This document shows positions 30,045 to 40,531 of a stretch of 44,774 nucleotides of DNA, one piece after another. The first letter of the stretch is position 1; each line of letters starts with the position of its first letter. This DNA comes from Aureobasidium sp. EXF-3400 (lineage: Eukaryota; Ascomycota; Dothideomycetes; Dothideales; Saccotheciaceae): NCBI GenBank assembly GCA_024195585.1, contig SWBL01000383.1, forward strand, positions 1 to 44,774, read 5' to 3'. The notes beneath the pieces are model-generated. The model ran no database searches, was not told where the DNA came from, and saw nothing but the letters and a program-made list of their open reading frames with translations. A program made the translations under genes and the position numbers.

Positions 30045-31404
30045 ATGGCGTCTCGAAGGCGAGAAAATCAAGGAGGAAGCAATGCAGCCAGCGACCTGAG
30101 CCATGCAACAACAGCGACGAATGGCTCCAATGGGAATCTCGAAGGCAGAATGAAGGATCTGGAAAAGCAAGTCGCACACCGGAAGCCTCACAACCATAGA
30201 CGTATATCAGATGTACCACCGGAAGGCACAGACAAACAAATCACTCTTAAAGAGCGATTGAACCAGTAAGTGCTGGAAGTATTCTTCTGGCGCTTGCAAA
30301 TCTTGCTGACTGATTACAAGTTTCACATGGGCATGGTTTACATTGACCATGAGCACAGGAGGCTTTGCGACCCTGCTCTCAGTACAGCCGCACACTTTTA
30401 CTGGCATCTTGACCATCGGAACCATAGTATACATCTTCGACATCGTGCTATTCCTCTTCCTCTGTGCAGGCATCACAGCTCGATTCATCATGTTTCCTGG
30501 GACTTTTCACAAGTCTCTCAAGCACCCCACAGAGGCTTTGTTCTTCCCAACATTCTGGCTCTCTCTGCCGACTATCATTGGAGGCATGAACAACTACGGC
30601 GCTGCCCATGTTGGTGAATGGCTGATCGTGGTGCTTCGTGTTCTGTTTTGGATCTATTTTGCTTGTACTTTACTCGTCGCCATCTTCCAGTATTGGTACC
30701 TTTTCATGGCAAAGCAATTACTGGTCAAATCTATGGCTCCCTCATGGATTTTACCCGTATTTCCTGTCATGCTGACTGGAACACTCGCAAGCATCATTGC
30801 TAGTAACCAACCGCCGGATCAGAGGATGCCCATCATTGTCGCGGGAGTCGCGTGTCAAGGACTGGGCTGGACAGTCGCAGTCATGCTCTACGCAGTCATG
30901 CTTGTTCGTCTGTTTGAATACGGCCTTCCACCACCGAACGCACGACCTGGCATGTTCATCTGTGTTGGACCCCCTGGCTTCACAATCTTGGCCCTGATTG
31001 GCATGTCGAAAGCATTACCCGAGGGTTACGGCTATTTCGCCACCAATCCCACTGCAATCCCAGCCTTGCAGGCAGTCGCTCTCTTCGTGTGCGTTTTCAT
31101 CTGGATGATCGGCTTCTGGTGGTTCTGCATCGCTGTCGTCAGTTTGCTCTACGGTGCCAAGAAGATGTCGTTCTCTCTTGTCAATTGGGCACTTGTGTTC
31201 CCTAACACTGGCTTCACCATTGCAGTCATCGATATCGGTGAGCAGTTTCAGAGCCAGGGAGTCATGTGGGTTGGAAGTATAATGAGTATTTTTATCTTCA
31301 TTGCTTGGTTCTTCACCATCATCTTCCATGCCAAGGCAGTGCTTACAAGGCGTATGATGATGCCTGGCATGGATGAAGATCAGGGCGAGGAAGATGAGAC
31401 TTGA
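30045..31404 (+). CDS. C4-dicarboxylate/malate permease-like protein (TDT/SLAC1 family, Mae1-like)
   Basis: Two exons, 30045-30265 and 30321-31404, with a 55-nt intron; 434 aa. After a hydrophilic N-terminus of about 70 residues, the family hallmark RLNHFTWAWFTLTMSTGGFATLLSVQPHTFTG spans the splice site (H74). About ten membrane segments follow, with FPGTFHKSLKHPTEALFFPTFWLSLPTIIGGMNNYG, SWILPVFPVMLTGTLASIIA, RPGMFICVGPPGFTILALIGMSKALPEGY, GFWWFCIAVVSLLYGAKKMSFSLVNWALVFPNTGFTIAVIDIG and an acidic C-terminus. Tellurite-resistance/dicarboxylate (TDT) carriers move malate or other dicarboxylates; the related Ssu1 branch exports sulfite. Similarity in the first segments favours Mae1, but the substrate is not proven. 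It acts in the plasma membrane by family analogy. Confidence 0.88.
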
Positions 31405-32338
31405 GCTTTTGAGGGCTTCATGCTAGGCGCTTTTGTTGTTTTGTATAGCGATGGTTATATGGTAGAAATAATCCATAGATTAGAACACATTAATAATTGA
31501 GCAGTTTTCATCTTTGACAGAACGCATCACCCTCCACCGCAGTCTCTCGATGGACCTCTTCCGAGATTGCAGATAGTTGTGCATCTCTACAGTATCAGCA
31601 TGGACCGAACAAGAACCAAGGGATGCAATATATGTGATAGGGACGACCTCACATGTGTACTGGCATTTGCCATCCTTTTCCCCATCCTAGTGACGAGCGA
31701 GGTGTCAGAGCAGTTATTAAATTGCAAGGAGTAAACCTGGTTGCATGTCTGTTCAGTGAGAGACCTCGCGGGGGAGTAAGTGTAAACTCGATTTCATGCT
31801 CACGACAAGCGATAATTGCATCCTCGGTTTCAGCCAGAGATGCGAGCACACACATGCCAAACAATATATCTGTGACCCTCAAATCATGATACTAATTTAT
31901 ATTATAACCCTACAATCGATTTTTCAAGGGCCAAAGTCATAAGTAAGATCATGATCGAGTTTATAAGAATTTGGCAGGGTCGTCCCACCAGCATCACCAA
32001 TTTTTCTGTCATATCCTAACGTATATCAACTACACCATGACCGAGTTATGCGAAAGTTTGTTATACGACTCTTTGTGTCAATCTTTGCGTCTGGTGTAGG
32101 CAGCGCAATGATGTTTCTCCTGAGATAAAGAAAAAAGATAGTAGCCTGACAGAGATACGATCAAGGATTACAGAAGGAGCGATTGGTGCATCAGAAATTG
32201 TTGACAATGATTTGTGAATAATTTAAATTTTCGTAGGTCTATTGAACCTGAACATTAAAAAAAAGGCCGCTATTGCCTTGGAAAAGGGGTCGTTAAACTA
32301 TAGTACAAGTGAAGATATCAGTCGTGAGTGGGTTCCGC
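31405..32338. other. Convergent 3' region, partly AT-rich
   Basis: 934 bp between convergent genes. AT-richness rises from about 31880 to 32300, including an A-run near 32258. No supported gene; the frames at 31649-31889 on both strands have no recognisable product. Confidence 0.45.
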
Positions 32339-33571
32339 TTATTTAGCATCCTTCTTGGCCTTCTCGACAATATCTTGGGCCTTGTTGGACTGCTTCTCAA
32401 GAACCTTCTTGAGCTCCTCCATGGTCTCGTTCAAGAGCTTCTCGCCCTCAGACTTATGCTTCTCGGCGACCTCCTTGAGCTGCTGGAGCTTGGGGAGGAT
32501 CTCACCACCGTTGGGGATCATCTTAAGGTACTGGTCCATACCGCCGAAACCCCATTGAGAGCTGAGCTGAGAACCCTTGGACTTGGCCTTGTCGACAGCT
32601 TGGTTGACGTAGCCCTCAAGATCGCCAGTGTTGCCGGAGTCCATGCTGCTCTTCACCTTCTCAAACAGCTCCTTGGCATTGCCTTGCTTGAGAGCATCGG
32701 CGTTGTTCTCAATGAGCTCCTTGACCTTGGGGTTCTTGTCAAGGTAGGGCTTGGCCTGCTCAAGACCCTTCTGCCATGCTTGGTCACCAAGCTTCTTGAC
32801 CTGTTCGACCTTCTCCTCGACGATCTTGCGGGCCTTGTTGATGTTGGCAGCGCTGATGCCACCACCCATGATCTCCTTGACCTGGTCCCAAGTTCTGTCA
32901 ACCTCTTGCTTGACCTCAGGGCCGTATTGGTCGCCCATGGACTTGAGCTGCTCGATTCTGGGACCGAACGACTCCTTCAGTTGAGGGTGGTTGTCCATGA
33001 GATCTTGAGCAGCGTCGGCTGCCAAGGCACCAATCTTCTTGGACAGGTCGCTAAGAGCCTCCATAGCCTTGTTCAAGCTCTCACGGCTGAGGCCAGTCTT
33101 GGAGATGTCTTGGAACTCCATGTAGGTCTGTCTGATGATCTTGTCGACATCATCCTTGTGGTTCTGGCGAAGGGTGTCGAGGTCCTTGAAGGCAGTGTCG
33201 ATGTACTTGCGACCACCAGGGATCCAGGCAACGTATGAGTAAGCGAACTCCTTGACGTAGTTGATGGCCTCGTCAGCATCGGGAGTGGTTTCTTGAATCT
33301 TCTTGCTCATGTCATTGTAGTAGTAAGCAGCATCCTTGGCGGCGCTGTTGACCTTCTTGGACATGCGACCAGCAGGGCTCAGAGAGTAGATGGTGTAACC
33401 GACAACGGCGACGGCAGTACCGCTGGCAAGACCAGTAATGACATGAGAGTTGGTGCCACTTGATGAACCAGTGGAAGAGGACTGGAAGCGAGCCTGGGTG
33501 TTGCGGGGAACTCTCGCTGAGCGAAGAGTCCTGGGGATGGAAGAGCGAGCAATTGGTCTAGCGGCGTACAT
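32339..33571 (-). CDS. Mitochondrial membrane-anchored, all-helical protein (function unknown)
   Basis: Single exon, 410 aa. The N-terminus MYAARPIARSSIPRTLRSARVPRNTQARFQSSS is rich in Arg and Ser with no acids and ends in an ARF-QSS-type cleavage context, a clear mitochondrial presequence. One membrane segment follows (residues about 44-64, VITGLASGTAVAVVGYTIYSL). The remaining 340 or so residues are charged, Lys/Glu-rich and predicted almost wholly helical. They contain loosely repeated amphipathic units (for example SESL-, KKIGALAADAAQDLMDN, EEKVEQVKKLGDQAWQKGLEQAKPYL, ELFEKVKSSMDSG) and a C-terminal coiled coil (LKEVAEKHKSEGEKLLNETMEELKKVLEKQ). I do not recognise a named family. The layout recalls inner-membrane scaffold or LEA/apolipoprotein-like proteins. 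It is divergent from the NIPSNAP gene. Confidence 0.85.
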   Translation of the reverse strand: MYAARPIARSSIPRTLRSARVPRNTQARFQSSSTGSSSGTNSHVITGLASGTAVAVVGYTIYSLSPAGRMSKKVNSAAKDAAYYYNDMSKKIQETTPDADEAINYVKEFAYSYVAWIPGGRKYIDTAFKDLDTLRQNHKDDVDKIIRQTYMEFQDISKTGLSRESLNKAMEALSDLSKKIGALAADAAQDLMDNHPQLKESFGPRIEQLKSMGDQYGPEVKQEVDRTWDQVKEIMGGGISAANINKARKIVEEKVEQVKKLGDQAWQKGLEQAKPYLDKNPKVKELIENNADALKQGNAKELFEKVKSSMDSGNTGDLEGYVNQAVDKAKSKGSQLSSQWGFGGMDQYLKMIPNGGEILPKLQQLKEVAEKHKSEGEKLLNETMEELKKVLEKQSNKAQDIVEKAKKDAK

Positions 33572-34149
33572 GATGGAAAGTGAATATGATTTGATGATGG
33601 AGAAGAAGATTGTCAGGAACGAGAGGGACTTAGCAGTTTTATAGCATCAAGACAGTTCTGCAACAGTGACCGCAGAGGCCTAGGAACTGAGAGCTTGGAC
33701 CCCATGACGCATGTATACGCTAATAGCTCTGGCTGCCATGATGAAAATGTGTGGACTCGTCCCCAATTGTGGGTATTCGCTTTGAGCCACAACGGGCCTG
33801 GCATGTCCAGCGCATCGGACAGCAGTGGAAGATGTCGGAAAGACTTGAGATATACTTCTTGCTCTTTGAGGCACATGAACGTGAACGAGAAATAATATAT
33901 CCAAGTGACGTACACGCTGTAGCTCCGCGCCTTTCTCCACAACCCCGCGCACATCGGCGGGTGTCGATCAGCGGAGGACGCCTTCAGCTTCAGGGATCTT
34001 GCGACCTTCTTTCTCTGTTTCCCTGCCCGTTGTTTCCTTGTCACCGAACTTCCAGCACCGTCTAGCTCCCAACACCGTCAGACTTCGCTCACACAAGCTT
34101 GCTGCACTATCTCGCATACTTATTTCATCATTTACACCCTTCGTCAGCC
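33572..34149. promoter_or_regulatory. Divergent promoter region shared by two mitochondrial genes
   Basis: 578 bp separate the start codons of the helical mitochondrial protein (-) and the NIPSNAP gene (+). The stretch is pyrimidine-rich toward 34150. No TATA box or clear operator is seen. Co-regulation is inference from the head-to-head layout. Confidence 0.4.
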
Positions 34150-35260
34150 ATGTACTCACGCCGCCTCGTCTCACGCTTGTCGTCGTTGGGCACCTCAAGC
34201 CTGACACGCCCTCTGTCAACAAGCGTAGCCGTCGCTGCTCCCTCAAGAGCTCCTTCGCTTTCCGACCTCGAGCCCAACAAGGGCCACCTGTTCGACCAGA
34301 AATCACAACAATTCCGCGATGACCTGGCTGCTGCCCAGAAGAAGCGTGAGCAAGAAGAGAGTTCGTCAATTCACACATCCCCCGAGTATCTTCACTCTAA
34401 TTACGAATCGTGTTGACAGAATCAAAAGCACGCGATCAACCAGAGGATGCCAAGAAGGTCGGCCGCCTCTTCAACCTCCTCTACGGCACCCAAGAGGGTC
34501 GTGAGATGGACAAGGAGATCGAGCGCAGCTTCAGTCAAGTTCTTGCCCGAGGAAAATACGTCCACAGCATCGTCTTGCACGAGGTAAAGCCCGACAAGGT
34601 CGATGAGTATGTCGAGCTCGTCGGTACTTGGTACCCTCGCATGGCCAACATGCCAGAGAATAAGGTTCATCTGGTTGGAAGTTGGCGAACCGAGGTCGGC
34701 GACTGCGATACCTTCGGTGCGTCTCTCAGAAACTGCAATTCAACCTATAACACCTTGCTGATCAAAATTCCGCAGTGCACATCTGGGAGTACCAACGTTA
34801 CGAAGGATACCACGCTTCTCTACACGCCATTCAACACCACCCTGAATTCCCCGAATTCGACCGCAAGCTCAAGTCCCTGATCAACTCGAAGAAGACGTCG
34901 CTGATGCAGGAGTTCTCGTTCTGGCCTACAACTGCTCCTCGCAAGCTTGGCGGTGTCTTTGAGCTCCGTTCGTACACCTTGCACCCTGGCAACCTCTTGG
35001 AGTGGGAGACACACTGGCGCACCGGTCTGCGTGCCAGAAAAGAAGTCATGGAGGGTGTGGGTGCCTGGTTCGTGCAGATCGGAGATCTCAACACCGTCCA
35101 CCACCTGTGGCAATTCGCCGATCTCGAAGAGAGACGTTCGCGCAGAGAGCAGAGCTGGAGCGTGTCTGGCTGGGGCGAGACGGTGCACAAGACCGTTCCA
35201 TTGATCCAAACCATGAAGAGCAGAATCTTGGTGCCTATGCCATGGAGCCCTGTAGCATAG
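34150..35260 (+). CDS. NIPSNAP-family mitochondrial protein
   Basis: Three exons: 34150-34360, 34420-34716 and 34776-35260; introns of 59 nt each; 330 aa. The N-terminus MYSRRLVSRLSSLGTSSLTRPLSTSVAVAAPSR is a mitochondrial presequence. Two NIPSNAP (ferredoxin-like alpha/beta) domains follow. The first runs from about YVHSIVLHEVKPDKVDEYVELVGTWYPRMANMPENKVHLVGSWRTEVGDCDTFVHIWEYQRYEGY. The second runs from VFELRSYTLHPGNLLEWETHWRTGLRARKEVMEGVGAWFVQIGDLNTVHHLWQFADLEERRSRREQSW to LVPMPWSPVA. Both introns are fixed by domain continuity (QEEKSKARDQ; DTFVHIWEY). Animal NIPSNAP1/2 act in mitochondrial quality control. The fungal role is undefined; the usual description is a matrix protein. Confidence 0.93.
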
Positions 35261-35704
35261 AGAGCTAGCCTCGATGTGAGAGGATCCAAGACGAAGGACA
35301 CAAACAAGTTACAGCATTCAACGGTTGGGAAACAACAGCATCCATCTAGCGTTCATCTGTCTTGCAGCGAAGGAAGCAGCGGAGTCAGTGCGGGCGCTGT
35401 ACAAACCACATATCAAGCTCGATTGTTAGGTAGTCAGCACAATTCATCAGTTTTTTTTTTTCATCAAACGATCGTGTCTCGAGAGCTCTCCTCACACGCA
35501 GCAGGAAACTTCTCCATGTTGCACGTGTTTTTAACCGATGACGAGGCGGTCTGACCTCAAAAGCAGGATCGTGCACGGCCTTGTTTCCTTGCTTGCTTGG
35601 CGCGTTTTTCTCGAGACTCGACACCTCGCTGGCCGTCCTTACTTTCTATTGCTGCTTCTTCCTTTTAGAATTGTATAATTAGACTCGTGGGGAATCACTC
35701 AATC
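35261..35704. other. Intergenic region, nothing recognised
   Basis: 444 bp between same-strand genes. It includes a T-run of about ten near 35450 and a pyrimidine-rich leader before 35705. No gene or motif is called. Confidence 0.45.
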
Positions 35705-37132
35705 ATGGTGTACATTCGTCAGGACCGGCTTCCCAAGCTCAAGGAGTACAAGTACTCGGGCGTCGACCACAGCTTGCTGTCGCGCTATGTCTTAAAGCCA
35801 TTCTACACACACGTCGTCATCGAATGTTTTCCATTGTCTATGGCGTGAGTAAAGCTGAAGCAATACGAGATGACTAAAGATGAATGTTTCTGATACGTGT
35901 TTTGTAGGCCAAATCTTGTAAGCTTGCTCTTGGACTCGACCTTACTCGAAACTTGATACATGTACAATGGATGCTGAGAACTATACTTACAGATCACCTT
36001 GAGCGGGTTCGGCTTTGTCATTGCAAACCTGATGACAATGTTCTACTACACTCCTGGTATGGATCAGGATTGCCCGTCTTGGGTCTACTATTCCTGGGCC
36101 ATTGGTCTCTTCACATATCAGACCTTCGATGCCGTGGATGGTAGTCAAGCGTAAGTTTAAGCTTTGTCAGAAAGCATTGAAGCCTTGTAATGCTGATACT
36201 CTCCTTACAGACGAAGAACCAGACAGAGTGGTCCCCTCGGTGAACTCTTCGATCACGGAGTGGACGCACTAAACACTTCTCTGGAGGTCCTCATCTTCTC
36301 GGCAGCCATGAACTTGGGCCAAGGCTGGAAGACTATGCTGATCCTCTTCGCCTCTCTCCTGACTTTCTACGTGCAAACCTGGGATGAATACCACACCCAC
36401 ACTCTGACTCTGGGTATTGTCTCGGGTCCTGTCGAAGGCATCATCACTCTCTGCATCGTATACGCCTTCACTGGTTACGTCGGTGGTGGCAGTTTCTGGC
36501 ACCAATCTATGTTGGCTACCTTGGGCATGCCTCGCTACGACTTTATCCCTGCAATTGTCTACGACTTGCCCTGGACGGACTGGTACATGGTCTACGGTGG
36601 TGTGGTTCTAGTCTTCAACACCGTCTTGAGCGCCATGAACGTCATGGCTGCCCGCCGTCTGCGCAAGGAGAACCCTATCTTTGCTCTCTATGGCTTGGCT
36701 CCCTTCTTCCTTACCTGGATCGTCATTCCCGCCTATCTCTTCCTTCAACCCGTCATTCTGCGTCAGCACATTGTGCCTTTTGTCCTTTACGTTGGACTTG
36801 TCAACGCCTACTCCGTCGGCCAGATGATCACTGCTCATCTGACCAAGTCGCCCTTCCCCATGACCAACGTGTTGGTCTTGCCTCTGGTCTTTGGCGTCAT
36901 CGACAGTCTGGGTCCTTTCTTGCACGAGCACGCTGGCTTTGGTTGGCCTAGTGCTCTGGGCGACGGACAGTACCAGGTTGCCTTCATGTTCTCGTGCCTG
37001 GGTCTTGCAGTCGGTGTGTACGGCAGCTTTGTCGTTGATGTCATTGTTACCATTTGTGATTACCTTGATATCTGGTGTTTGACCATCAAGCATCCTTACG
37101 TTCCTGAGACTGAGGAGAAGAAGGTTCGTTAA
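35705..37132 (+). CDS. CDP-choline/CDP-ethanolamine:diacylglycerol phosphotransferase (Cpt1/Ept1 type)
   Basis: Four exons: 35705-35844, 35908-35917, 35993-36150 and 36211-37132; introns of 63, 75 and 60 nt; 409 aa. Exon 2 is 10 nt and codes the end of A48 plus P-N-L, completing FPLSMAPNLITLSGF. The CDP-alcohol phosphatidyltransferase signature is complete: D99-G-x2-A-R-x8-G113-x3-D117-x3-D121 in [23 protein letters not shown], with intron 3 splitting A103. These aspartates bind the metal and CDP-alcohol. About eight to ten membrane segments follow. The enzyme makes phosphatidylcholine and/or phosphatidylethanolamine in the Kennedy pathway at the ER/Golgi. Choline versus ethanolamine preference cannot be read. 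It ends EEKKVR, a Lys-rich tail compatible with ER retrieval (speculative). Confidence 0.94.
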
Positions 37133-37427
37133 ACAGTCGATGGGGAAGCGAAGAGTTGGTTGTAGGTGTCACTCGTGACACATCTCACTGAGTGGATCAG
37201 TATGTTGAAGTATCGAACTAGATGGAAGTGGACGTGGAGGACTGTACGAGATACATTATGGAAGCGATGATTAGATAGACAAAGACACGAGAAGCAAGAA
37301 AAACGATGTATGGTAATGGTATACGCTTTTTACGATAGAACAACCTAACCTTTCTTTGATGCCCAAGACGCCAATGAACGCCGCATATGATGTTGATAGA
37401 CAGGGGTATTGACAAACATGCTGCATG

Positions 37428-39149
37428 TTACTCCGACTCTTCATCAGTTTCAACGTATTCGCCTGTTGAGGCCAGCCTTGTCCATGCTCTTTCGCTCTTT
37501 TCATTCTCGCGCACCTCGTCCTCCATGTCATCGTCGACGTCCTGCCTGATCTTGGCTAGCAGCTCAACCTTCTCTTTTCGTAGCGCTTCCATTTGCATCA
37601 GACTAGCTCTCTGGACACGCTTCAAAGCAGCAAGTTCGGCTCTGAGCGCCTCATTTTGTTGCTCAAGATTTGGTCCTGAAGCGGATGCAGGTGCGTCAAG
37701 AGACATGAAGTCGGCCGAGTCCGAGGCTTGTTCCTCGGCAACCGGAGGGTCAACAGCAACAGGAGCTACAGTAGTGAGAGGGACGGAATCCACAGATTGA
37801 GGCTTCGCGGAGCCGTTCCAGCTAGCGAGCTCGGCGAGAGAGTCGGCAAGTAGTGACTCAGGAAATACTGGATGTGTGAGAGCAGCGAGGAATTCTGAAT
37901 CGATCACAGCAGGTTGTTTCTTTGAGGCAGAGATGTGAGGCATGGGGAGTTGGCGTGAGAACTGCAGGCTCAAGTTATAGTTTCCTGGGACAGCACCGTC
38001 AAGGTCGGCCTTGTCGAAGGCGGCGTGTTTGGGCTTGACGATGGTGACTTGACCGAGACGAGCGGGGCGAGCGTCGGGAAAGCCTTGAACAGGCAAGGTA
38101 ACGAGGTTCGTAACAGGCCCCATCATGGGTGCCGAGGTGAAGGTGGAGGAGTATCGACCGAGAGGAACGTCCCATACCAGAACATTTCCGTTAGCATGGC
38201 CAGTCATGAGCATACTGCCGTCGTAGCTGAGAACAGCACTCAAGGCAGCACCTTGATCAGCTGAAGGTGGAGTCCAGCGAGTTTGCGGAGGAGGTTGGAC
38301 AGGCATGGCGGCTTGGGCAGGATCGTATAGTGGGTGCTGTACCGAGTTGGGATTTGCAGCGGAGAAAGTATCGCTGTAGAAGTCGATCATCTGGACGCTT
38401 CCATCGTCGTATGCGGTATAGAAGGCACGATCGGCAGGATCGAGAGCCAGGCATCGAGGGATTTCTGGCAGTAGGACGGTGCGTAAGAGCTGGTTCTCGT
38501 GGTAGTCCCAGACTATGCATGACTGATCAGCGCTCGCCGAGACGGCAATGTTGCAGAAGCCAGCGCTGTGGCCAAGGACCAGGGAGGTGATAGCGGCACG
38601 GTGACCTGAGAGGGTGTGTAGCGGAGAGTGCTGGCCTTGCAGAGCAGCATTGGTGAAAGAGAGCAACAAAGGCAGCGACCAGACATGAATCGAGGCATCA
38701 GCCGAGGCGGACAAGACGAAGTTGGATGTGGGATCGACGACGATGGCAGTGACTTGCTGCAGATGGGCTTGCGATGTGATGACGACGCGACCAGTGTGTG
38801 TTTCCCAAGCAAAGATGCGACCAGTCTGGGTGCCCAAGACCAGCACAGTATCGTCACAGGCCAGAGCCAAACATGTTATCCTCTCTTGAAAGGGCACGGT
38901 TGCCTCTTGGTTTCCCTTTTCGCGATTGTAGACATTGACGACGGCCTTGTCGGCCTGGGCGGCGAAGACGTGCGAGGGGCTGACGGCCAGACAATTGGGT
39001 GCTGTGTTGCTCTTCTTGAAGCTCGCTCTTTGGCCCGAATGCGGTTGGCTCTCAAAGATGGAAATTCCTACATCCTTGATACTGTTGGAGGCAGCTTTGG
39101 GCGCGACCGCTGCCGCCGACACGGATGCTGCGAAATGCTCACTGAGCAT
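37428..39149 (-). CDS. IPI3: Ipi3, WD40 subunit of the Rix1 pre-60S complex
   Basis: Single exon, 573 aa from the first ATG (MLSEHFAASVSAAAV). WD40 repeats fill the first two thirds. Recognisable blades include CLAVSPSHVFAAQADKAVVNVYNREKG, GTQTGRIFAWETHTGRVV, SADASIHVWSLPLL, SADQSCIVWDYHENQLLRTV, YDDGSVQMIDFYS and GHANGNVLVWDVPLGRYSSTFT. The C-terminal third has an Ala/Pro/Ser linker, a coiled coil (NLEQQNEALRAELAALKRVQRASLMQMEALRKEKVELLAKI) and an acidic end (VETDEESE). Layout and length fit fungal Ipi3, which works with Rix1 and Ipi1 in ITS2 processing and pre-60S remodelling in the nucleoplasm. It is divergent from the NIF3-like gene (365 bp apart). Confidence 0.88.
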   Translation of the reverse strand: MLSEHFAASVSAAAVAPKAASNSIKDVGISIFESQPHSGQRASFKKSNTAPNCLAVSPSHVFAAQADKAVVNVYNREKGNQEATVPFQERITCLALACDDTVLVLGTQTGRIFAWETHTGRVVITSQAHLQQVTAIVVDPTSNFVLSASADASIHVWSLPLLLSFTNAALQGQHSPLHTLSGHRAAITSLVLGHSAGFCNIAVSASADQSCIVWDYHENQLLRTVLLPEIPRCLALDPADRAFYTAYDDGSVQMIDFYSDTFSAANPNSVQHPLYDPAQAAMPVQPPPQTRWTPPSADQGAALSAVLSYDGSMLMTGHANGNVLVWDVPLGRYSSTFTSAPMMGPVTNLVTLPVQGFPDARPARLGQVTIVKPKHAAFDKADLDGAVPGNYNLSLQFSRQLPMPHISASKKQPAVIDSEFLAALTHPVFPESLLADSLAELASWNGSAKPQSVDSVPLTTVAPVAVDPPVAEEQASDSADFMSLDAPASASGPNLEQQNEALRAELAALKRVQRASLMQMEALRKEKVELLAKIRQDVDDDMEDEVRENEKSERAWTRLASTGEYVETDEESE

Positions 39150-39514
39150 TGTACAGACAACAGAAGAGGAAAGAAAGTCCAAAGAAGATTGTTTTCATTT
39201 GCGCTCCGAAATCTTTACCAGAGAAGTCGCGCAAATTTCAGGGTCCGCGCCAAACCTGTCCTACAGCTTCATTCTCTATTTTCTCTCGACTCTTCTTGCC
39301 ATCTGGCTATCGAGCACCCAATCTCTTTTGTTTTAGCACTTCAATAAGCTTAGATGATCTATACTTAGTTGCAGATATTACGAATGCAATGCCAACTAGG
39401 GTTAAAGTCATGTCGTCTCTCTGTCGTTTCTACGTCGACGTCACCATTTTCCCTTTTACTCATATCTATTAAGCTAACCTTCCTTGTTGACTTGTTGACA
39501 AGAAACGAACAGAC
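39150..39514. promoter_or_regulatory. Divergent promoter region of IPI3 and the NIF3-like gene
   Basis: 365 bp between opposed start codons. It is pyrimidine-rich on the right side just before the plus-strand ATG. No specific operator is recognised. Confidence 0.4.
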
Positions 39515-40531
39515 ATGTCACTACATGCAGAATCAACCCCGAGTACCGCTTCCATGGTCACGCCTGTCCTCCCTGCTTTGATCAGCCAACCTGCACCACC
39601 AATCATATTACCTACTGTGCTTCAAACAAGCCAGTATCTCGCCTCTTTCTTTCCAAAACGAGCTCGTGATGTTCCCTGGCTATATCACGAACCTAGGAAT
39701 CCTCGCTACTCACCAGCTGTTGCCCCTGTCGCTCGCATAGTATGCAGCATCACACCTACAGCCGGAGTCTACACTGCAATGCACGCCGCTCGGACACCCC
39801 CACCCCTGGTCTTTCTTCATCGCCCTTTCACTTTGGATCGAAAACGCGTGCCTCGTGGCGCCAATGTTCTTAGCTCTCATGTTGGCTTTGATGAAGTCTT
39901 GACAACTGGCTGGAACGAGGCTTTAGCTCAGCGACTTGACTTGTATACAGGCGAAGATGCTGTATGCATACAGGGCTATAAAGGCGACCCAGACCGTCGC
40001 ATAGGCCTCGTTGCTGCATTTCGTACGCCTGTAAACCTTGGAGCAGTCTCTGATCTCATCAAGCGCGAGTTCGGCCAGTGGGATGCTGTATATGGTGCCG
40101 ATGTTGAGAGCGAAACTGATATGGCACAACCTGTCACAGTGGTTGCCATCATGAATGCGTTCCACCCTGACGAAGTACAGAGGGTCGCGGAAGCTGCGTT
40201 ATCCAAGGGTTGGATTTCAGACATCAATGATGGGGACAGCATAGTCTATCTCACCGGCCAAGCAAGAGAGCCTGGACTACTTGCCGCACGGGAGAAGAAG
40301 ATGAAGGTTTTCTGTGTTGGTCATCGTAGCTGCGAAGAATGGGGCATCAGATACATCGCTTCTGAGCTCAAAAGGGAGTTTCCTATGATCGATGTGTGCG
40401 AGGTGTATGAGGACGAGGAACCACGAGAGCCGAGGAAACCGAAGCCTGATCTCAAAAGGAACGTCCCTTCCTCGTCAGCGAACTTACCAGAGCAGAAGCG
40501 TAGGCAGGAAGGCGATACTGTCACTATATAA
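39515..40531 (+). CDS. NIF3-like (NGG1-interacting factor 3) protein
   Basis: Single exon, 338 aa. The start is the ATG at 39515 (MSLHAESTPSTAS). Elements that resemble fungal NIF3 proteins: TPTAGVYTAMHAARTPPPLVFLHRPFTLDRKRVPRGANVLSSHVGFDEVLTTGWNEALAQRLDL, VCIQGYKGDPDRRIGLVAAF, and the C-terminal KVFCVGHRSCEEWGIRYIASELKREFPMIDVCEVYEDEEP. The canonical NIF3 metal site includes paired histidines; H with a downstream GH-x-S-C-E-x-W-G is present, but I cannot confirm all ligands. The family is widespread and of uncertain reaction; GTP cyclohydrolase-like activity has been suggested for some bacterial members. The C-terminus (KPKPDLKRNVPSS...EQKRRQ) is basic and disordered, possibly nuclear. Confidence 0.8.
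   Translation: MSLHAESTPSTASMVTPVLPALISQPAPPIILPTVLQTSQYLASFFPKRARDVPWLYHEPRNPRYSPAVAPVARIVCSITPTAGVYTAMHAARTPPPLVFLHRPFTLDRKRVPRGANVLSSHVGFDEVLTTGWNEALAQRLDLYTGEDAVCIQGYKGDPDRRIGLVAAFRTPVNLGAVSDLIKREFGQWDAVYGADVESETDMAQPVTVVAIMNAFHPDEVQRVAEAALSKGWISDINDGDSIVYLTGQAREPGLLAAREKKMKVFCVGHRSCEEWGIRYIASELKREFPMIDVCEVYEDEEPREPRKPKPDLKRNVPSSSANLPEQKRRQEGDTVTI

Noticed and set aside
32309..33238. 309-codon plus-strand frame opposite the mitochondrial helical protein
   Set aside because: It is an antisense shadow: Leu/Val/Asp-rich translation mirrors the Lys/Glu/Gln-rich sense codons, and the sense strand has a clear presequence and protein-like organisation.
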